Assembly (NCBI RefSeq): GCF_002368415.1
Contig: NZ_AP018290.1
Coordinates: 558,001-622,000, forward strand
Direction of reading: 5' to 3'
Length of the DNA: 64,000 bases
From: Calothrix sp. NIES-4105
Lineage (GTDB): Bacteria > Cyanobacteriota > Cyanobacteriia > Cyanobacteriales > Nostocaceae
Shown here: positions 45,597 through 53,953 of the stretch, one piece after another
Layout of the letters: each line of letters starts with the position of its first letter
Numbering within the stretch: the first letter of the stretch is position 1
Made by a program: the position numbers and the translations under genes
Notes under the pieces: generated by a model
Told to the model about the DNA's origin: nothing
What the model saw: only the letters and a program-made list of their open reading frames with translations
Database searches by the model: none

Positions 45597-46802
45597 TTAT
45601 ACTTCTTGCTCCAGTTCGGGTTGCGGATTTTTTTGGCTAAAAGGTAGTTCTGCGTTTATTGCGTCTATTTCGCGCTGTTCTAATTGATTCACCTCACTAA
45701 TATAAGGACGTAGAATTTGCTGTAAGCGCGCGTTGTAAAAGCGATGCAGGCTATAATTAGGCATTGCCGGAAAACCACGACGCTTTTTATGGCGCCCACC
45801 AGCACCTGGGTCAAACAGTTGGATACCTTGAGAAATTCCCCATTCAATCGGTGAATAATAACAAGCGTCGAAGTGTAAGGAGTCTATTTCTTGGAAACTC
45901 CCCCAGTAACGACCGTACATTCTGTCACCTTTATGTAAGCAAAATGACATTCCTATCGGTTGACGGTCATCTTGTGTACTGTAAGCTGCCATAAATAAGA
46001 CGCGATGACGATAGTGTGCATGTAACGACTCGAAGAAGCGCTTCGTTAAATATTTACTACCCCACCAGCCAAACTTATCGCAGGTGTCAGCATAAAACTC
46101 GTACATTAACGGAAATAATGATTTAGGAATATCATCCCCTGTTAAAGGTGTTAAGCGTAAACCAACTTTTTCTACCGCTTTACGTTCGCGTTTGATGTTG
46201 CGACGCTGGTTTGCGTTAAATACTCCTAGATAATCATCAAAAGTGTTGAAACCTAAGTTTTGCCAAATAAAACTATGGTGTAACCAGCGGGTAAAACCTT
46301 GACGCTCTAAAATTGGGCGCCATTCGGGGTCAACGTACAGAAAATTACAGGTTGCTATTCGGTGCTTTGTACAAAATTTATCGATTTCATGCAGCATTAT
46401 ACCTGTGATTTCTTCTTCATCTTCTCCTGGTGCAATTAAAAATCGATATCCCTCTGCTGGTGTAAATGGTGTCATCCCCAACATTTTAGGATAATATTCT
46501 ACACCAATACGCTGCGCTAAATCAGCCCATTGATGGTCAAACACAAATTCACCTTGACTATGCCCTTTGAGGTATAATGCAGCGGCGCCGATTAAGGTTT
46601 TGTTTCGCCAAATAGTCAAGTGATTTGGCAACCAACCGTTACGTCCCGTTGCACTACCAGACACTTCTAAGTTGTTTAGCCATTCCCACTCCAAAAACGG
46701 TGTCTTTAATGGCATTGCTAAAGCATCCCAAGCAGCTTGCGGGACTTCGGCAATTTTGTTAGTCCAAGCGACTGAATAGCTAGGCTTTACTTGTTCAAAC
46801 AT
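45597..46802 (-). CDS. GNAT/FemAB-like acyltransferase (DUF482, COG3146)
   Basis: A 401-residue protein with the DUF482 pattern: TPFLEWEWLNNLEVSGSATG, GWLPNHLTIW, GEFVFDHQWADLAQR, YYPKMLGMTPFTPAEGYRFL, CNFLYVDPEW, FIWQNLGFNTFDDYLGVFN then NQRRNIKRERKAVE, and LHFDACYYSPIEWGI with FDPGAGGRHKKRRGF. The double GNAT fold resembles Fem transferases that add amino acids to cell-wall precursors; the actual substrate is unknown. Full length, monocistronic. Confidence 0.9.
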   Translation of the reverse strand: MFEQVKPSYSVAWTNKIAEVPQAAWDALAMPLKTPFLEWEWLNNLEVSGSATGRNGWLPNHLTIWRNKTLIGAAALYLKGHSQGEFVFDHQWADLAQRIGVEYYPKMLGMTPFTPAEGYRFLIAPGEDEEEITGIMLHEIDKFCTKHRIATCNFLYVDPEWRPILERQGFTRWLHHSFIWQNLGFNTFDDYLGVFNANQRRNIKRERKAVEKVGLRLTPLTGDDIPKSLFPLMYEFYADTCDKFGWWGSKYLTKRFFESLHAHYRHRVLFMAAYSTQDDRQPIGMSFCLHKGDRMYGRYWGSFQEIDSLHFDACYYSPIEWGISQGIQLFDPGAGGRHKKRRGFPAMPNYSLHRFYNARLQQILRPYISEVNQLEQREIDAINAELPFSQKNPQPELEQEV

Positions 46803-46987
46803 TCCGAGATTCTCACTATTTCAGCAAATTAAACCTTTGATCGCATACGATGCTTTACTTAACTTAATCTAAATTTACTCAAATTTGTACTATTGTAGGC
46901 GTAAAAGTATCAAGTCAGTCAAGGAACAGGCGCCGTGGAGCGTTGTAAATGACTTAAAATAACCATAAGAGTAAACTTGTATGTGTT

Positions 46988-47339
46988 GTGCTAGAAACAT
47001 CATCATTAGGTAATTTGAGTCAGCAGCTAGATACTTTAACTGCCTTAACAGTTGCTAGAAGTTAGGGTTCAAATTGACAAATTAATTGAGAAACAAATAT
47101 ATGATAAGAATGGTAATCAAGATATAATATCTCACCTTAGCAAGGAAATAAGTCCATTATTCGCTGCAGTATACATTCAACTAATGGAAAAAAAAGGTAC
47201 TGGAAAAAACAGTAAAACTAGTTCTTTGGAGCGAATAAAAAATCTTGTTGAAGAATGGACTCAGGATGAATCTGGTTATGATGAAGAAACTTATTCTCTA
47301 ATTAAAGAAGGTTTAAAAAATAATCGTTTTTCTATTTAA
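46988..47339 (+). pseudogene. Small helical protein gene with a probable frameshift
   Basis: From GTG 46988 one frame reads LETSSLGNLSQQLDTLTALT then VARS and a stop at 47065. A second frame begins near 47052 and reads LEVRVQIDKLIEKQIYDKNG and on for about 95 residues to 47339. Removing one base in ACAGTTGCTAGAAG would join them smoothly (TALTVLEVRVQIDKL). So either a one-base insertion has split a roughly 115-residue gene, or there is a sequencing slip. The family is not recognised. Charged and helical, probably cytosolic. Confidence 0.5.
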
Positions 47340-47365
47340 ACAAGCTTAATGGCAAAAGTTATCCC

Positions 47366-47869
47366 AATACTACTCGGTTAAGAATGAAAATCCCCCCACC
47401 CCCCTTAATAAGCAGGGCGTGTACACACATCTGTAATAACCCCCTTGTTTTCCCCCCTTTGTGTTCTTTGTGTTCTAAAGAGCGGGAAATCCTCCGGATT
47501 ATGTGGTTTATCTCTTTAAAGAACCACAAAGGGCACAAAGGGCACAAAGAAAGAGAAGAAAGAGAGACTTGTGTGTACACGGTAGCCCTTAATAAGGGGG
47601 GCTAGAAGCTTTATCGAAGAGACGCGGGGCGTAGAGACGCTCTTACGCGGAGAGTATCTACGTCCCGCGTCCGGGGCGGCAGCCCCTTCATGTCGCTCAA
47701 CCCCAATTTCGCTCTTGTTGTCTAACGAGCGTTGGGGTTCAATCCCCATCTGAGATATCCCCGCGTAAGAGCGTCCCCCAGTCTCCGCGTCTCTTCCTTG
47801 AATTTCCCCCCTTCCACGCTGGGGGTCAGGGGGATCAATTCCGATAAAATATCTTAACCGAGCAGTATT
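47366..47869. repeat. Foldback element with nested inverted repeats (504 bp)
   Basis: The outer arms AATACTACTCGGTTAAG (47366-47382) and CTTAACCGAGCAGTATT (47853-47869) are inverted with one mismatch. Inside lie a second pair (CCCCTTAATAAG...GTGTACACAC, 47399-47430, against 47570-47600), a third built from CTTTGTGTTCTTTGTG against CACAAAGGGCACAAAG, and a fourth from GAGACGC/CGCGTAAGAGCGTC segments on the right. The right half is GC-rich (GGGGCGGCAGCCCC). No frame encodes a recognisable protein. AAAGTTAT stands just outside both ends, offset by a few bases. Confidence 0.75.
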
Positions 47870-47935
47870 GAAAGTTATTCTATAATCTAACGTCTTGCGC
47901 TTTCAAGGGCAAGGCAAGCAAAACTATTTCCCAAC

Positions 47936-48514
47936 CTACATATTCATTAGTAAGGGGAAAAATTGTATAAAATCATCTTCTAGGTCGATGTAATTTTTTG
48001 TAAGTTCGTTTATAGCTGGTTCGAGGTTTATCTCGGTTTTGTTTTTAAAGCGTTGTGATAGTCGATTTGATAATCTAATTAGTAAATATTCGATACCTTC
48101 TATATTGCGATATCTTCCTAACCAATCTTCTCTTGCCATTTGTGTAATAACCTGATTGGCATAACTTGGTAATGGTTCAGGGTATGCTAAAAATGATTCG
48201 TATATCTCTGCTGTAAAACTATCTAAGGGCAGATTTGAATATGTATCCCAGTTTTTGGCTAAATAATGGTCATAAAATCCATCTATCAATATCCCAGCAA
48301 ATCGTCTATATGTTGAACTAATTCTCTGCTTACTTCGATGAACTATGAAGTGCGAGTCAGTAAAAGCATCAATCGCTTGATGATATTTTATACCTTCTTT
48401 AATTCTATCGCTTAAATTTTCGCGCGCTGCTCCCTTAACCAAATCGGCTAATAAATTACCTAAGCGGCTTTCAATATCTGGTTTCGATAATAACAGATGC
48501 GCTAACCAGTTCAT
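47936..48514 (-). CDS. ACP phosphodiesterase-like protein (AcpH, DUF479)
   Basis: A 192-residue protein starting MNWLAHLLLS, with RLGNLLADLVKG, the metal-binding pattern GIKYHQAIDAFTDSH, FAGILIDGFYDHYLAKNW and REDWLGRYRNIEGIEYLLIRL. These are the conserved HD-like residues of AcpH, which removes phosphopantetheine from acyl carrier protein. Length is normal for the family. Because related HD proteins also act on other phosphodiesters, the substrate is inferred from the family only. Confidence 0.85.
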   Translation of the reverse strand: MNWLAHLLLSKPDIESRLGNLLADLVKGAARENLSDRIKEGIKYHQAIDAFTDSHFIVHRSKQRISSTYRRFAGILIDGFYDHYLAKNWDTYSNLPLDSFTAEIYESFLAYPEPLPSYANQVITQMAREDWLGRYRNIEGIEYLLIRLSNRLSQRFKNKTEINLEPAINELTKNYIDLEDDFIQFFPLLMNM

Positions 48515-48796
48515 TATTTAACCAAAATCGTAGTAGTGGATACTATATTGTAGTATGCTTTTTGAAATGTAAAACGCGCGACATACTAAGGTGTTTAGAT
48601 AGTTCATCAAGTATAATTTTTTACTTGCAATTGAGCAAGATTAAGTTATATCAACGCGGACTGTAAATATTGTAACTTTTTATTATAATTTTTTAGGATT
48701 AATTTCTACGGGGTGCTTAACATACGTCATTATGATTGACAAAAAAAACACGTTTACATCTAAGACATTCCCCTTTATTTACAAAAAATTTAAAAT

Positions 48797-51307
48797 ATGC
48801 AAGTTGATATCAAGCAAGAAACACTACAGTATCGAATTGCTCGTGTAATTGCGAAAATACAGGATTTAGAAGAGATTTTGAGCGCGATAGTAGCAGAAAC
48901 TCGTTCTTTTTTGGGAACTGATAGAGTAAAAATTTACAAATTCCATTTAGATGGTAGCGGTCAAGTTATTGCAGAATCTGTAGATGATAGTAGGTTACCT
49001 TCGCTACTTGGACTTAATTTTCCCGCAGATGACATTCCACCTCAAGCTAGAGAGCTATTTATTAAATCACAGGTGTGTTCAATAGTAAATGTTGAAAATC
49101 AGGAAATTGGTCATAGTTCGCTGTTTGACCCCGAAAATAAAGAATTTTGGGCTGAAACTATTCGTTATCGTCCCGTAGACCCCTGTCATGTCGAATATTT
49201 AACTGCAATGGGGGTTACGTCTTCTATTGTTGTGCCAATTATGGATGGTAATGATTTTTGGGGGTTGTTAGTATCTCACCATGCAACTGCTCGTTCGGTT
49301 TCAGAGTCGGAAGTAGAAGTTCTACAAATGGTTGTTGCTAACTTGTCGGTTGCCATCGCGCGCGATTTGGTAGTTGTACAATTACGTGAAAAAGAGACAA
49401 GAGAAGTTATAATCAAAAAAATTTCTACGCTGTTAGAAGAGGATGTTATCAATAATTATTATCAAGCGTTAACAGAAGTGGTTGTTGCTTTCGGTGGTTC
49501 TGGGGGTAGACTTTGCAAGATTACCGGAACTATGGAATTTTCAGATGCTTCTATTAAAAGTTTCGCAGATTGTTTAGCAGCAGGAGATGAAAGAGTAAGG
49601 GTATATGCGTATGGTCAGCAACCTATAATACCAAACCAGGCTAAGTATAAGTTAATGGAGCAATATCATGTCTGGCAGGAGCATTATAAATCTGGTGAGT
49701 ACGATATTTGGGCAATTGCAGATGTTTATAAAGTTCCTGAGTTGCGGACTCTACAAGTTGCGTTTCGACCGACTAAAATTCGCAGCATGTTGATGATACC
49801 GTTACACAAGAATCAAAAGTTACTAGGTTATTTAAGTATTTTTAGCGATGAATTGGAAACAGTAACGCATTGGGCAGGAGAATTTGACCCGGATGAGCGA
49901 CAACTTTATCCTCGTCAATCGTTTCAAGTTTGGCAAGAGTCAAAAACAGCACAGCCAAGGTTATGGAAAGTTGAAGAAATTGAATTAGCAAAATATTTAG
50001 GTCAAAAATTTGCTTTGGCTATCTATGGAAATCAAGTATACCAGCTTGAGCAAATTAATCCTGACTTAAGCGCGCGCTTTCAAACAGAGCGACTAAAGTT
50101 AGAACAAAAACATCAACAACAAGCACTTCTAGAAGTGGTTGCCAAAATTCGCAACTCTCTCGACTTAGAGACAATCTTTCAAACGACTACTAAAGAGGTT
50201 TGTCAATTAACTTCTTCAGATCGTGTTAGCGTTTATCGTTTCGATGCAGATTGGGGTGGGGAGTTTGTCGGTGATTTTGAAGCCACTAGTCCAGAATGGT
50301 CAAATTTACCCAAATTTGGTGTTGGGACTATTTGGAATGATACTTATTTACAGCAAACCCAAGGTGGACGCTACCGCGAGAACGAAACATTTGCGGTAGA
50401 TAACATTTATCAAATGGGGTTTGCCGACTGTCACATTCACATTTTAGAACAGTTTCAAATTAAAGCATTTGTGATAACACCCATTTTCGTCCAACAGAAA
50501 CTTTGGGGTTTGCTAGCAGCTTACCAGCACTCACAACCTCGTCGTTGGGATGTATCAGATATTCAGTTCCTAACTCAAACAGCAGCACAACTAGGAGTAG
50601 CAATACAACAAGCAGAGTTACTTGCACAAACGCGACAACAAACGGTTGAGTTACAAAAAGAACGATTGCAACAGCAATTATTGTTTGATGTAGTAACTAA
50701 AATTCGTGAGTCGCTTGACCTTGATACAATTTTTCAGGCAACTACTAAAGGCGCCTGCGAATTATTACAAGCCGAACGTGTGAGCGTTTATCATTTTAAC
50801 TCAGATTGGGGTGGTCGGTTTGTCGGTGGTTTTGAGGCAGTTAGTTCAGAATGGTCAAATTTGTCTAAACTTGGTGTTGGTACTGTTTGGGATGATACTT
50901 ATTTGCAGCAAACCCAAGGTGGACGTTACCGCAATAACGAAACATTTGTAGTAGATGACATCTATCAAATGGGGTTTGCTGAATGTCATGTTGACATCTT
51001 AGAGCAGTATCAAATTAAAGCATTTGCAATAGCACCCATTTTCGTCCAACAGAAACTCTGGGGTTTGCTAGCAGCTTACCAACACTCACAACCTCGTCAT
51101 TGGCATGTATCTGATATTAAATTTTTAATTCAGACAGCAGCGCAATTAGGTGTAGCACTTCAACAAGCAGAGTTACTTGCAAAAACAAGACAGCAAGCGA
51201 TTAATTTGCAAAAAGCATTAGATGACCTAAGCATATCTGAGGAACAAAAGCAATTTTTATTTAGAATTGTTCACAAAATGCGTCAATCTTTAGAAATAGT
51301 AACGTGA
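48797..51307 (+). CDS. Four-GAF photoreceptor-like protein, truncated, no output domain
   Basis: 836 residues in four GAF units. GAF1 (residues 15-195) has the phytochrome-like FPADDIPPQARELF and a Cys130-His131 pair in VDPCHVEYLTAMGV, the usual bilin attachment site. GAF2 (200-415) has no such Cys-His. GAF3 (445-610) and GAF4 (620-790) each keep a Cys-His (FADCHIHILEQF, FAECHVDILEQY) and are nearly identical over long stretches. The protein ends at RIVHKMRQSLEIVT, which matches the first helix of a further GAF, so the gene is cut mid-domain; the following DNA is a palindrome also found at 42598. Kinase or cyclase output is missing. Confidence 0.85.
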   Translation: MQVDIKQETLQYRIARVIAKIQDLEEILSAIVAETRSFLGTDRVKIYKFHLDGSGQVIAESVDDSRLPSLLGLNFPADDIPPQARELFIKSQVCSIVNVENQEIGHSSLFDPENKEFWAETIRYRPVDPCHVEYLTAMGVTSSIVVPIMDGNDFWGLLVSHHATARSVSESEVEVLQMVVANLSVAIARDLVVVQLREKETREVIIKKISTLLEEDVINNYYQALTEVVVAFGGSGGRLCKITGTMEFSDASIKSFADCLAAGDERVRVYAYGQQPIIPNQAKYKLMEQYHVWQEHYKSGEYDIWAIADVYKVPELRTLQVAFRPTKIRSMLMIPLHKNQKLLGYLSIFSDELETVTHWAGEFDPDERQLYPRQSFQVWQESKTAQPRLWKVEEIELAKYLGQKFALAIYGNQVYQLEQINPDLSARFQTERLKLEQKHQQQALLEVVAKIRNSLDLETIFQTTTKEVCQLTSSDRVSVYRFDADWGGEFVGDFEATSPEWSNLPKFGVGTIWNDTYLQQTQGGRYRENETFAVDNIYQMGFADCHIHILEQFQIKAFVITPIFVQQKLWGLLAAYQHSQPRRWDVSDIQFLTQTAAQLGVAIQQAELLAQTRQQTVELQKERLQQQLLFDVVTKIRESLDLDTIFQATTKGACELLQAERVSVYHFNSDWGGRFVGGFEAVSSEWSNLSKLGVGTVWDDTYLQQTQGGRYRNNETFVVDDIYQMGFAECHVDILEQYQIKAFAIAPIFVQQKLWGLLAAYQHSQPRHWHVSDIKFLIQTAAQLGVALQQAELLAKTRQQAINLQKALDDLSISEEQKQFLFRIVHKMRQSLEIVT

Positions 51308-51311
51308 GTAA

Positions 51312-51331
51312 AGACGTTACATGTAACGTCT
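51312..51331. repeat. 20-bp palindrome, second copy, at the GAF gene truncation
   Basis: AGACGTTACATGTAACGTCT is a perfect palindrome identical to the core of the 30-bp palindrome at 42598-42627. It begins 5 bp after the premature stop of the four-GAF gene. Confidence 0.85.
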
Positions 51332-51431
51332 CTACGGGACATAATCTAATTTAGTGCAAATTTTTTGCAATAATTCCATTTATGATGTAATCTCAATACT
51401 AGTTGACTATTACTTGCAATTGGGAGATACA

Positions 51432-52034
51432 ATGTCTGCAAAAATTGGACTGTTTTACGGCAGTACAACGGGTAAAACTGATGCCATCGCTGAGTTGATT
51501 CGCAATGAATTTGGCAAAAGTTTAATCGATTTGCATTGCATGGCAGAAGCTAGCGAGCAAGATTTTGCAGACTACGATTATTTAATTATCGGTTCTCCAA
51601 CTTGGGGTATTGGGAAATTGCAGCATGATTGGGAGGTATTTTTCCCAAGACTTGACTATATAAACTTCAAAGGTAAAAAGGTTGCTTATTTTGGTTTAGG
51701 GGATCAAGTCGAGTATCCGTACAACTTTGTCGATGCAATGGGAATATTAGCTGCCAAAATTACTTCGTTAGGAGGTATAAGAGTTGGCTCTTGGTCTACT
51801 GAAGGTTATTATTTTGAAGAATCAAAAGCTTTAATTAGTTTTAAACCTGTTGAATTAAGTAATGGTTTTATAGCTTTAGTAGAGTCTCAAGTTACTCACG
51901 TAAGTAATGGAGTGAGAGCTTCTATCCAAGGAGATTTTGTCGGACTTGCAATTGATGAAGATAATCAACCGGAGCTTTCTATTGAGCGTATCAGGATTTG
52001 GGTAGCTCAAGTCAAAGAAAGGTTTGAAATGTAG
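51432..52034 (+). CDS. isiB: Flavodoxin with an extra internal segment
   Basis: The ATG at 51432 has a GGGAGA site upstream; an earlier in-frame start adds unrelated residues. FMN-binding motifs are clear: phosphate loop GLFYGSTTGKTD (residues 6-17), the Trp loop SPTWGIGKLQ, and the GLGDQVEYPYNFVDAMG loop with the aromatic stacking Tyr. The C-terminal DFVGLAIDEDNQPELS is typical of cyanobacterial long-chain flavodoxin. The protein is 200 residues against about 170, owing to roughly 27 extra residues at positions 134-166. Flavodoxin replaces ferredoxin in iron limitation; whether this copy still works is uncertain. No clear Fur box was found. Confidence 0.85.
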   Translation: MSAKIGLFYGSTTGKTDAIAELIRNEFGKSLIDLHCMAEASEQDFADYDYLIIGSPTWGIGKLQHDWEVFFPRLDYINFKGKKVAYFGLGDQVEYPYNFVDAMGILAAKITSLGGIRVGSWSTEGYYFEESKALISFKPVELSNGFIALVESQVTHVSNGVRASIQGDFVGLAIDEDNQPELSIERIRIWVAQVKERFEM

Positions 52035-52096
52035 GGTGCGTCAAAGCTATTACAAACCACAATAAAACAAAAAGTTAAAATGCTTTCACGCACCAA
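52033..52096. repeat. Intergenic inverted repeat (GGTGCGT...ACGCACC)
   Basis: TAGGGTGCGTCAAAGC and GCTTTCACGCACCA form a stem around a 40-bp AT-rich loop, just after the flavodoxin stop. The word TTTCACGCACC also appears near 31070, and GGTGCGTAAC/GTTACGCACC near 37670-37730. This is a dispersed palindromic intergenic repeat. Confidence 0.6.
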
Positions 52097-52153
52097 CCAC
52101 CCAATTTATTGTTGCTAAGTTATCTAAAAACCAAATTATAATAATAATTGTGC

Positions 52154-53146
52154 TTATACCCTGTTCCGTTGGCGCCACCATTGGCTAAAATTTTCTAATC
52201 CTTCTTCAAGACTAACACGAGGTTGATAATTTAATTCTTCAATAGCTGGTGTGATATCCAACGTTTGACTGAAAGCGATAATAGAGAGTGCATATCGAGT
52301 TAATACTGGTTCTTTACCAAATAAAAGTTTCTTTGATGCAAATTCTAAAGCTTGCGCGAATTTATCAGCGACTAAGTAGGGTACAGGTCTTAATTTTAAC
52401 TCATACCCTAGTTGAGTAGAAAGTAGTTTCAATAACTCAATTAAATATATCGGTTGATTATTGCTAATGTTAAAAATTCTACCAGATAAAGAAGATGGCG
52501 CCGTTAGGCAAAGTAATAAAGCATCGACGACATTATCAACATAAGTTAAATCAATCAAAGCTTTGCCATCGTTTATAAATAGTATACCCTTTCTACTTTG
52601 CTCTATCAACGAAGATAATATTGTATTATGATGACAACCAAAAATAGCACTCGGTCGAATTGTGATTACAGATAAACCTCTATGATAAACTTTATTAATA
52701 AGGGTTTCTGCCATATACTTAGTCATCGCGTATGCATTTACTGGTGATACAACAGAATCTTCTGTAACGTTAAGACGGTGAGAGTAGTTATAATATAAGC
52801 TAGATGTAGAAATATTTATAAGTCGTTGTATTTCATAAATCTCACAACCTCTGATCACATTTCGAGTTCCAACAACATTGATGTTATAAAAATCTTTATA
52901 TTTACCCCAAACCGTAGATAAAGCTGCACAGTGAAATACATATTCTTGACGTTTACAAGCAGCTAAAACCGCATCCGCATCACAAATGTCACCAGCTAAA
53001 AACCTTATTCCCTGAGCTTCTAACTGTTTCCCAACTTCTATATTGCGCCCAAACACCGTCACCTGATCAGATAAATTTAATGAATTTAACCTTTCTGCCA
53101 GTCTTCTGCCTAGAAAACCTGTACCACCTGTAACTAAAATTTTCAT
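52154..53146 (-). CDS. NAD-dependent epimerase/3-beta-HSD-like extended SDR
   Basis: A 330-residue extended SDR. The nucleotide-binding motif is VTGGTGFLGRRLAERL at residues 5-20, AGDICDADAV follows, the catalytic Ser and Tyr-x-x-x-Lys lie in INISTSSLYYN and AYAMTKYMAE, and RPSAIFGCHHN and LIDLTYVDNVVDALLL are conserved in the 3-beta-hydroxysteroid/4-carboxysterol dehydrogenase group. It probably acts on a sugar nucleotide or a polyprenoid/sterol-like substrate. It is a single gene with its own promoter region shared divergently with the IF-3-like gene. Confidence 0.85.
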   Translation of the reverse strand: MKILVTGGTGFLGRRLAERLNSLNLSDQVTVFGRNIEVGKQLEAQGIRFLAGDICDADAVLAACKRQEYVFHCAALSTVWGKYKDFYNINVVGTRNVIRGCEIYEIQRLINISTSSLYYNYSHRLNVTEDSVVSPVNAYAMTKYMAETLINKVYHRGLSVITIRPSAIFGCHHNTILSSLIEQSRKGILFINDGKALIDLTYVDNVVDALLLCLTAPSSLSGRIFNISNNQPIYLIELLKLLSTQLGYELKLRPVPYLVADKFAQALEFASKKLLFGKEPVLTRYALSIIAFSQTLDITPAIEELNYQPRVSLEEGLENFSQWWRQRNRV

Positions 53147-53326
53147 TGTATAACGTTAAGTTAAGAGAACATTAGTAAATTTTTATTACACATACACAAA
53201 TATTAATGATTTTCTGGCTGGATAGCTAGTAAAAATCAATGTTTCAACCCCAAGTCAGATGAAAAATTTAATAAGCGTGTGCTATGTTAGTACTACCTAG
53301 TTTCACTTAGTCATAAATGAGAGGTA

Positions 53327-53821
53327 ATGGTTATCGTAGTTCAAAAGCAGCAAATTAATTCGCAGATTAGAGCGCCTAAAGTCATCTTAATCGACCATGA
53401 AAACCATAATCGTGGTTTAACAGATACTCGTGAAGCTCTAGCGTTAGCCGAAAGTGTTGAGCTGGACTTAGTTGTAGTTTCCGAAGGTGCAGAAGCGCCA
53501 ATTGCAAAAATCGTCAATTACGGAAAGCTTCAGTATCAGAAGAAGAAACGTCAAGGACACAGTTCCAGACCAACGGTTAAAGAAGTCCGACTCCGCCCAA
53601 ACGTCGGCGCCGCAGACTATGAGTTACGCATCAGACAAGCTAGCGAGTGGTTGAGTAAAGGTGACTCTGTAAAATTTGCTATTCGTTTACGTGGTCGGGA
53701 AAATCAGCACCGCGAACTAGCTGGAAAGATGCTTGACCGTATTGTAACTGACCTTGGTCAAGTCGGCAAAGTTCAAACACTTGATAAACGTTCCCTAATC
53801 GTTCAAGTCATTCCTGCCTAA
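53327..53821 (+). CDS. Translation initiation factor IF-3-like protein, divergent paralogue
   Basis: A 164-residue protein with both IF-3 domains. IF3-N: INSQIRAPKVILID, REALALAESVELDLVVVS and IAKIVNYGKLQYQKKKR (the usual PVCKIMDYGKF is changed). IF3-C: VKEVRLRPNVGAADYELRI, FAIRLRGRENQHRELAG and LIVQVIPA. The changed linker region and core residues set it apart from the housekeeping cyanobacterial IF-3, so it is likely a second copy. The GAGG site is only two bases from the ATG, so initiation may be unusual. It binds, by family, the 30S subunit; the special role is unknown. Confidence 0.8.
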   Translation: MVIVVQKQQINSQIRAPKVILIDHENHNRGLTDTREALALAESVELDLVVVSEGAEAPIAKIVNYGKLQYQKKKRQGHSSRPTVKEVRLRPNVGAADYELRIRQASEWLSKGDSVKFAIRLRGRENQHRELAGKMLDRIVTDLGQVGKVQTLDKRSLIVQVIPA

Positions 53822-53953
53822 ATTAATATAAATCTAAAGTTATTGTTGTAGTCATAGTAAGGTGGGGATTTCCTGCCTTACTATTAATAATGATGATTTA
53901 TTAATTATCGAAAATTGATAGAATATTTTGATTGAATACATACATCTTTCCAA

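Noticed and set aside
47660-47760. tRNA-like T arm (GGTTCAATCCCC)
   Set aside because: No acceptor stem, anticodon arm or CCA-compatible end could be built; the word is part of a palindrome in the foldback element.
51340-51432. Fur box upstream of flavodoxin
   Set aside because: Only weak AT-rich matches were seen; no convincing 19-bp Fur palindrome is present.
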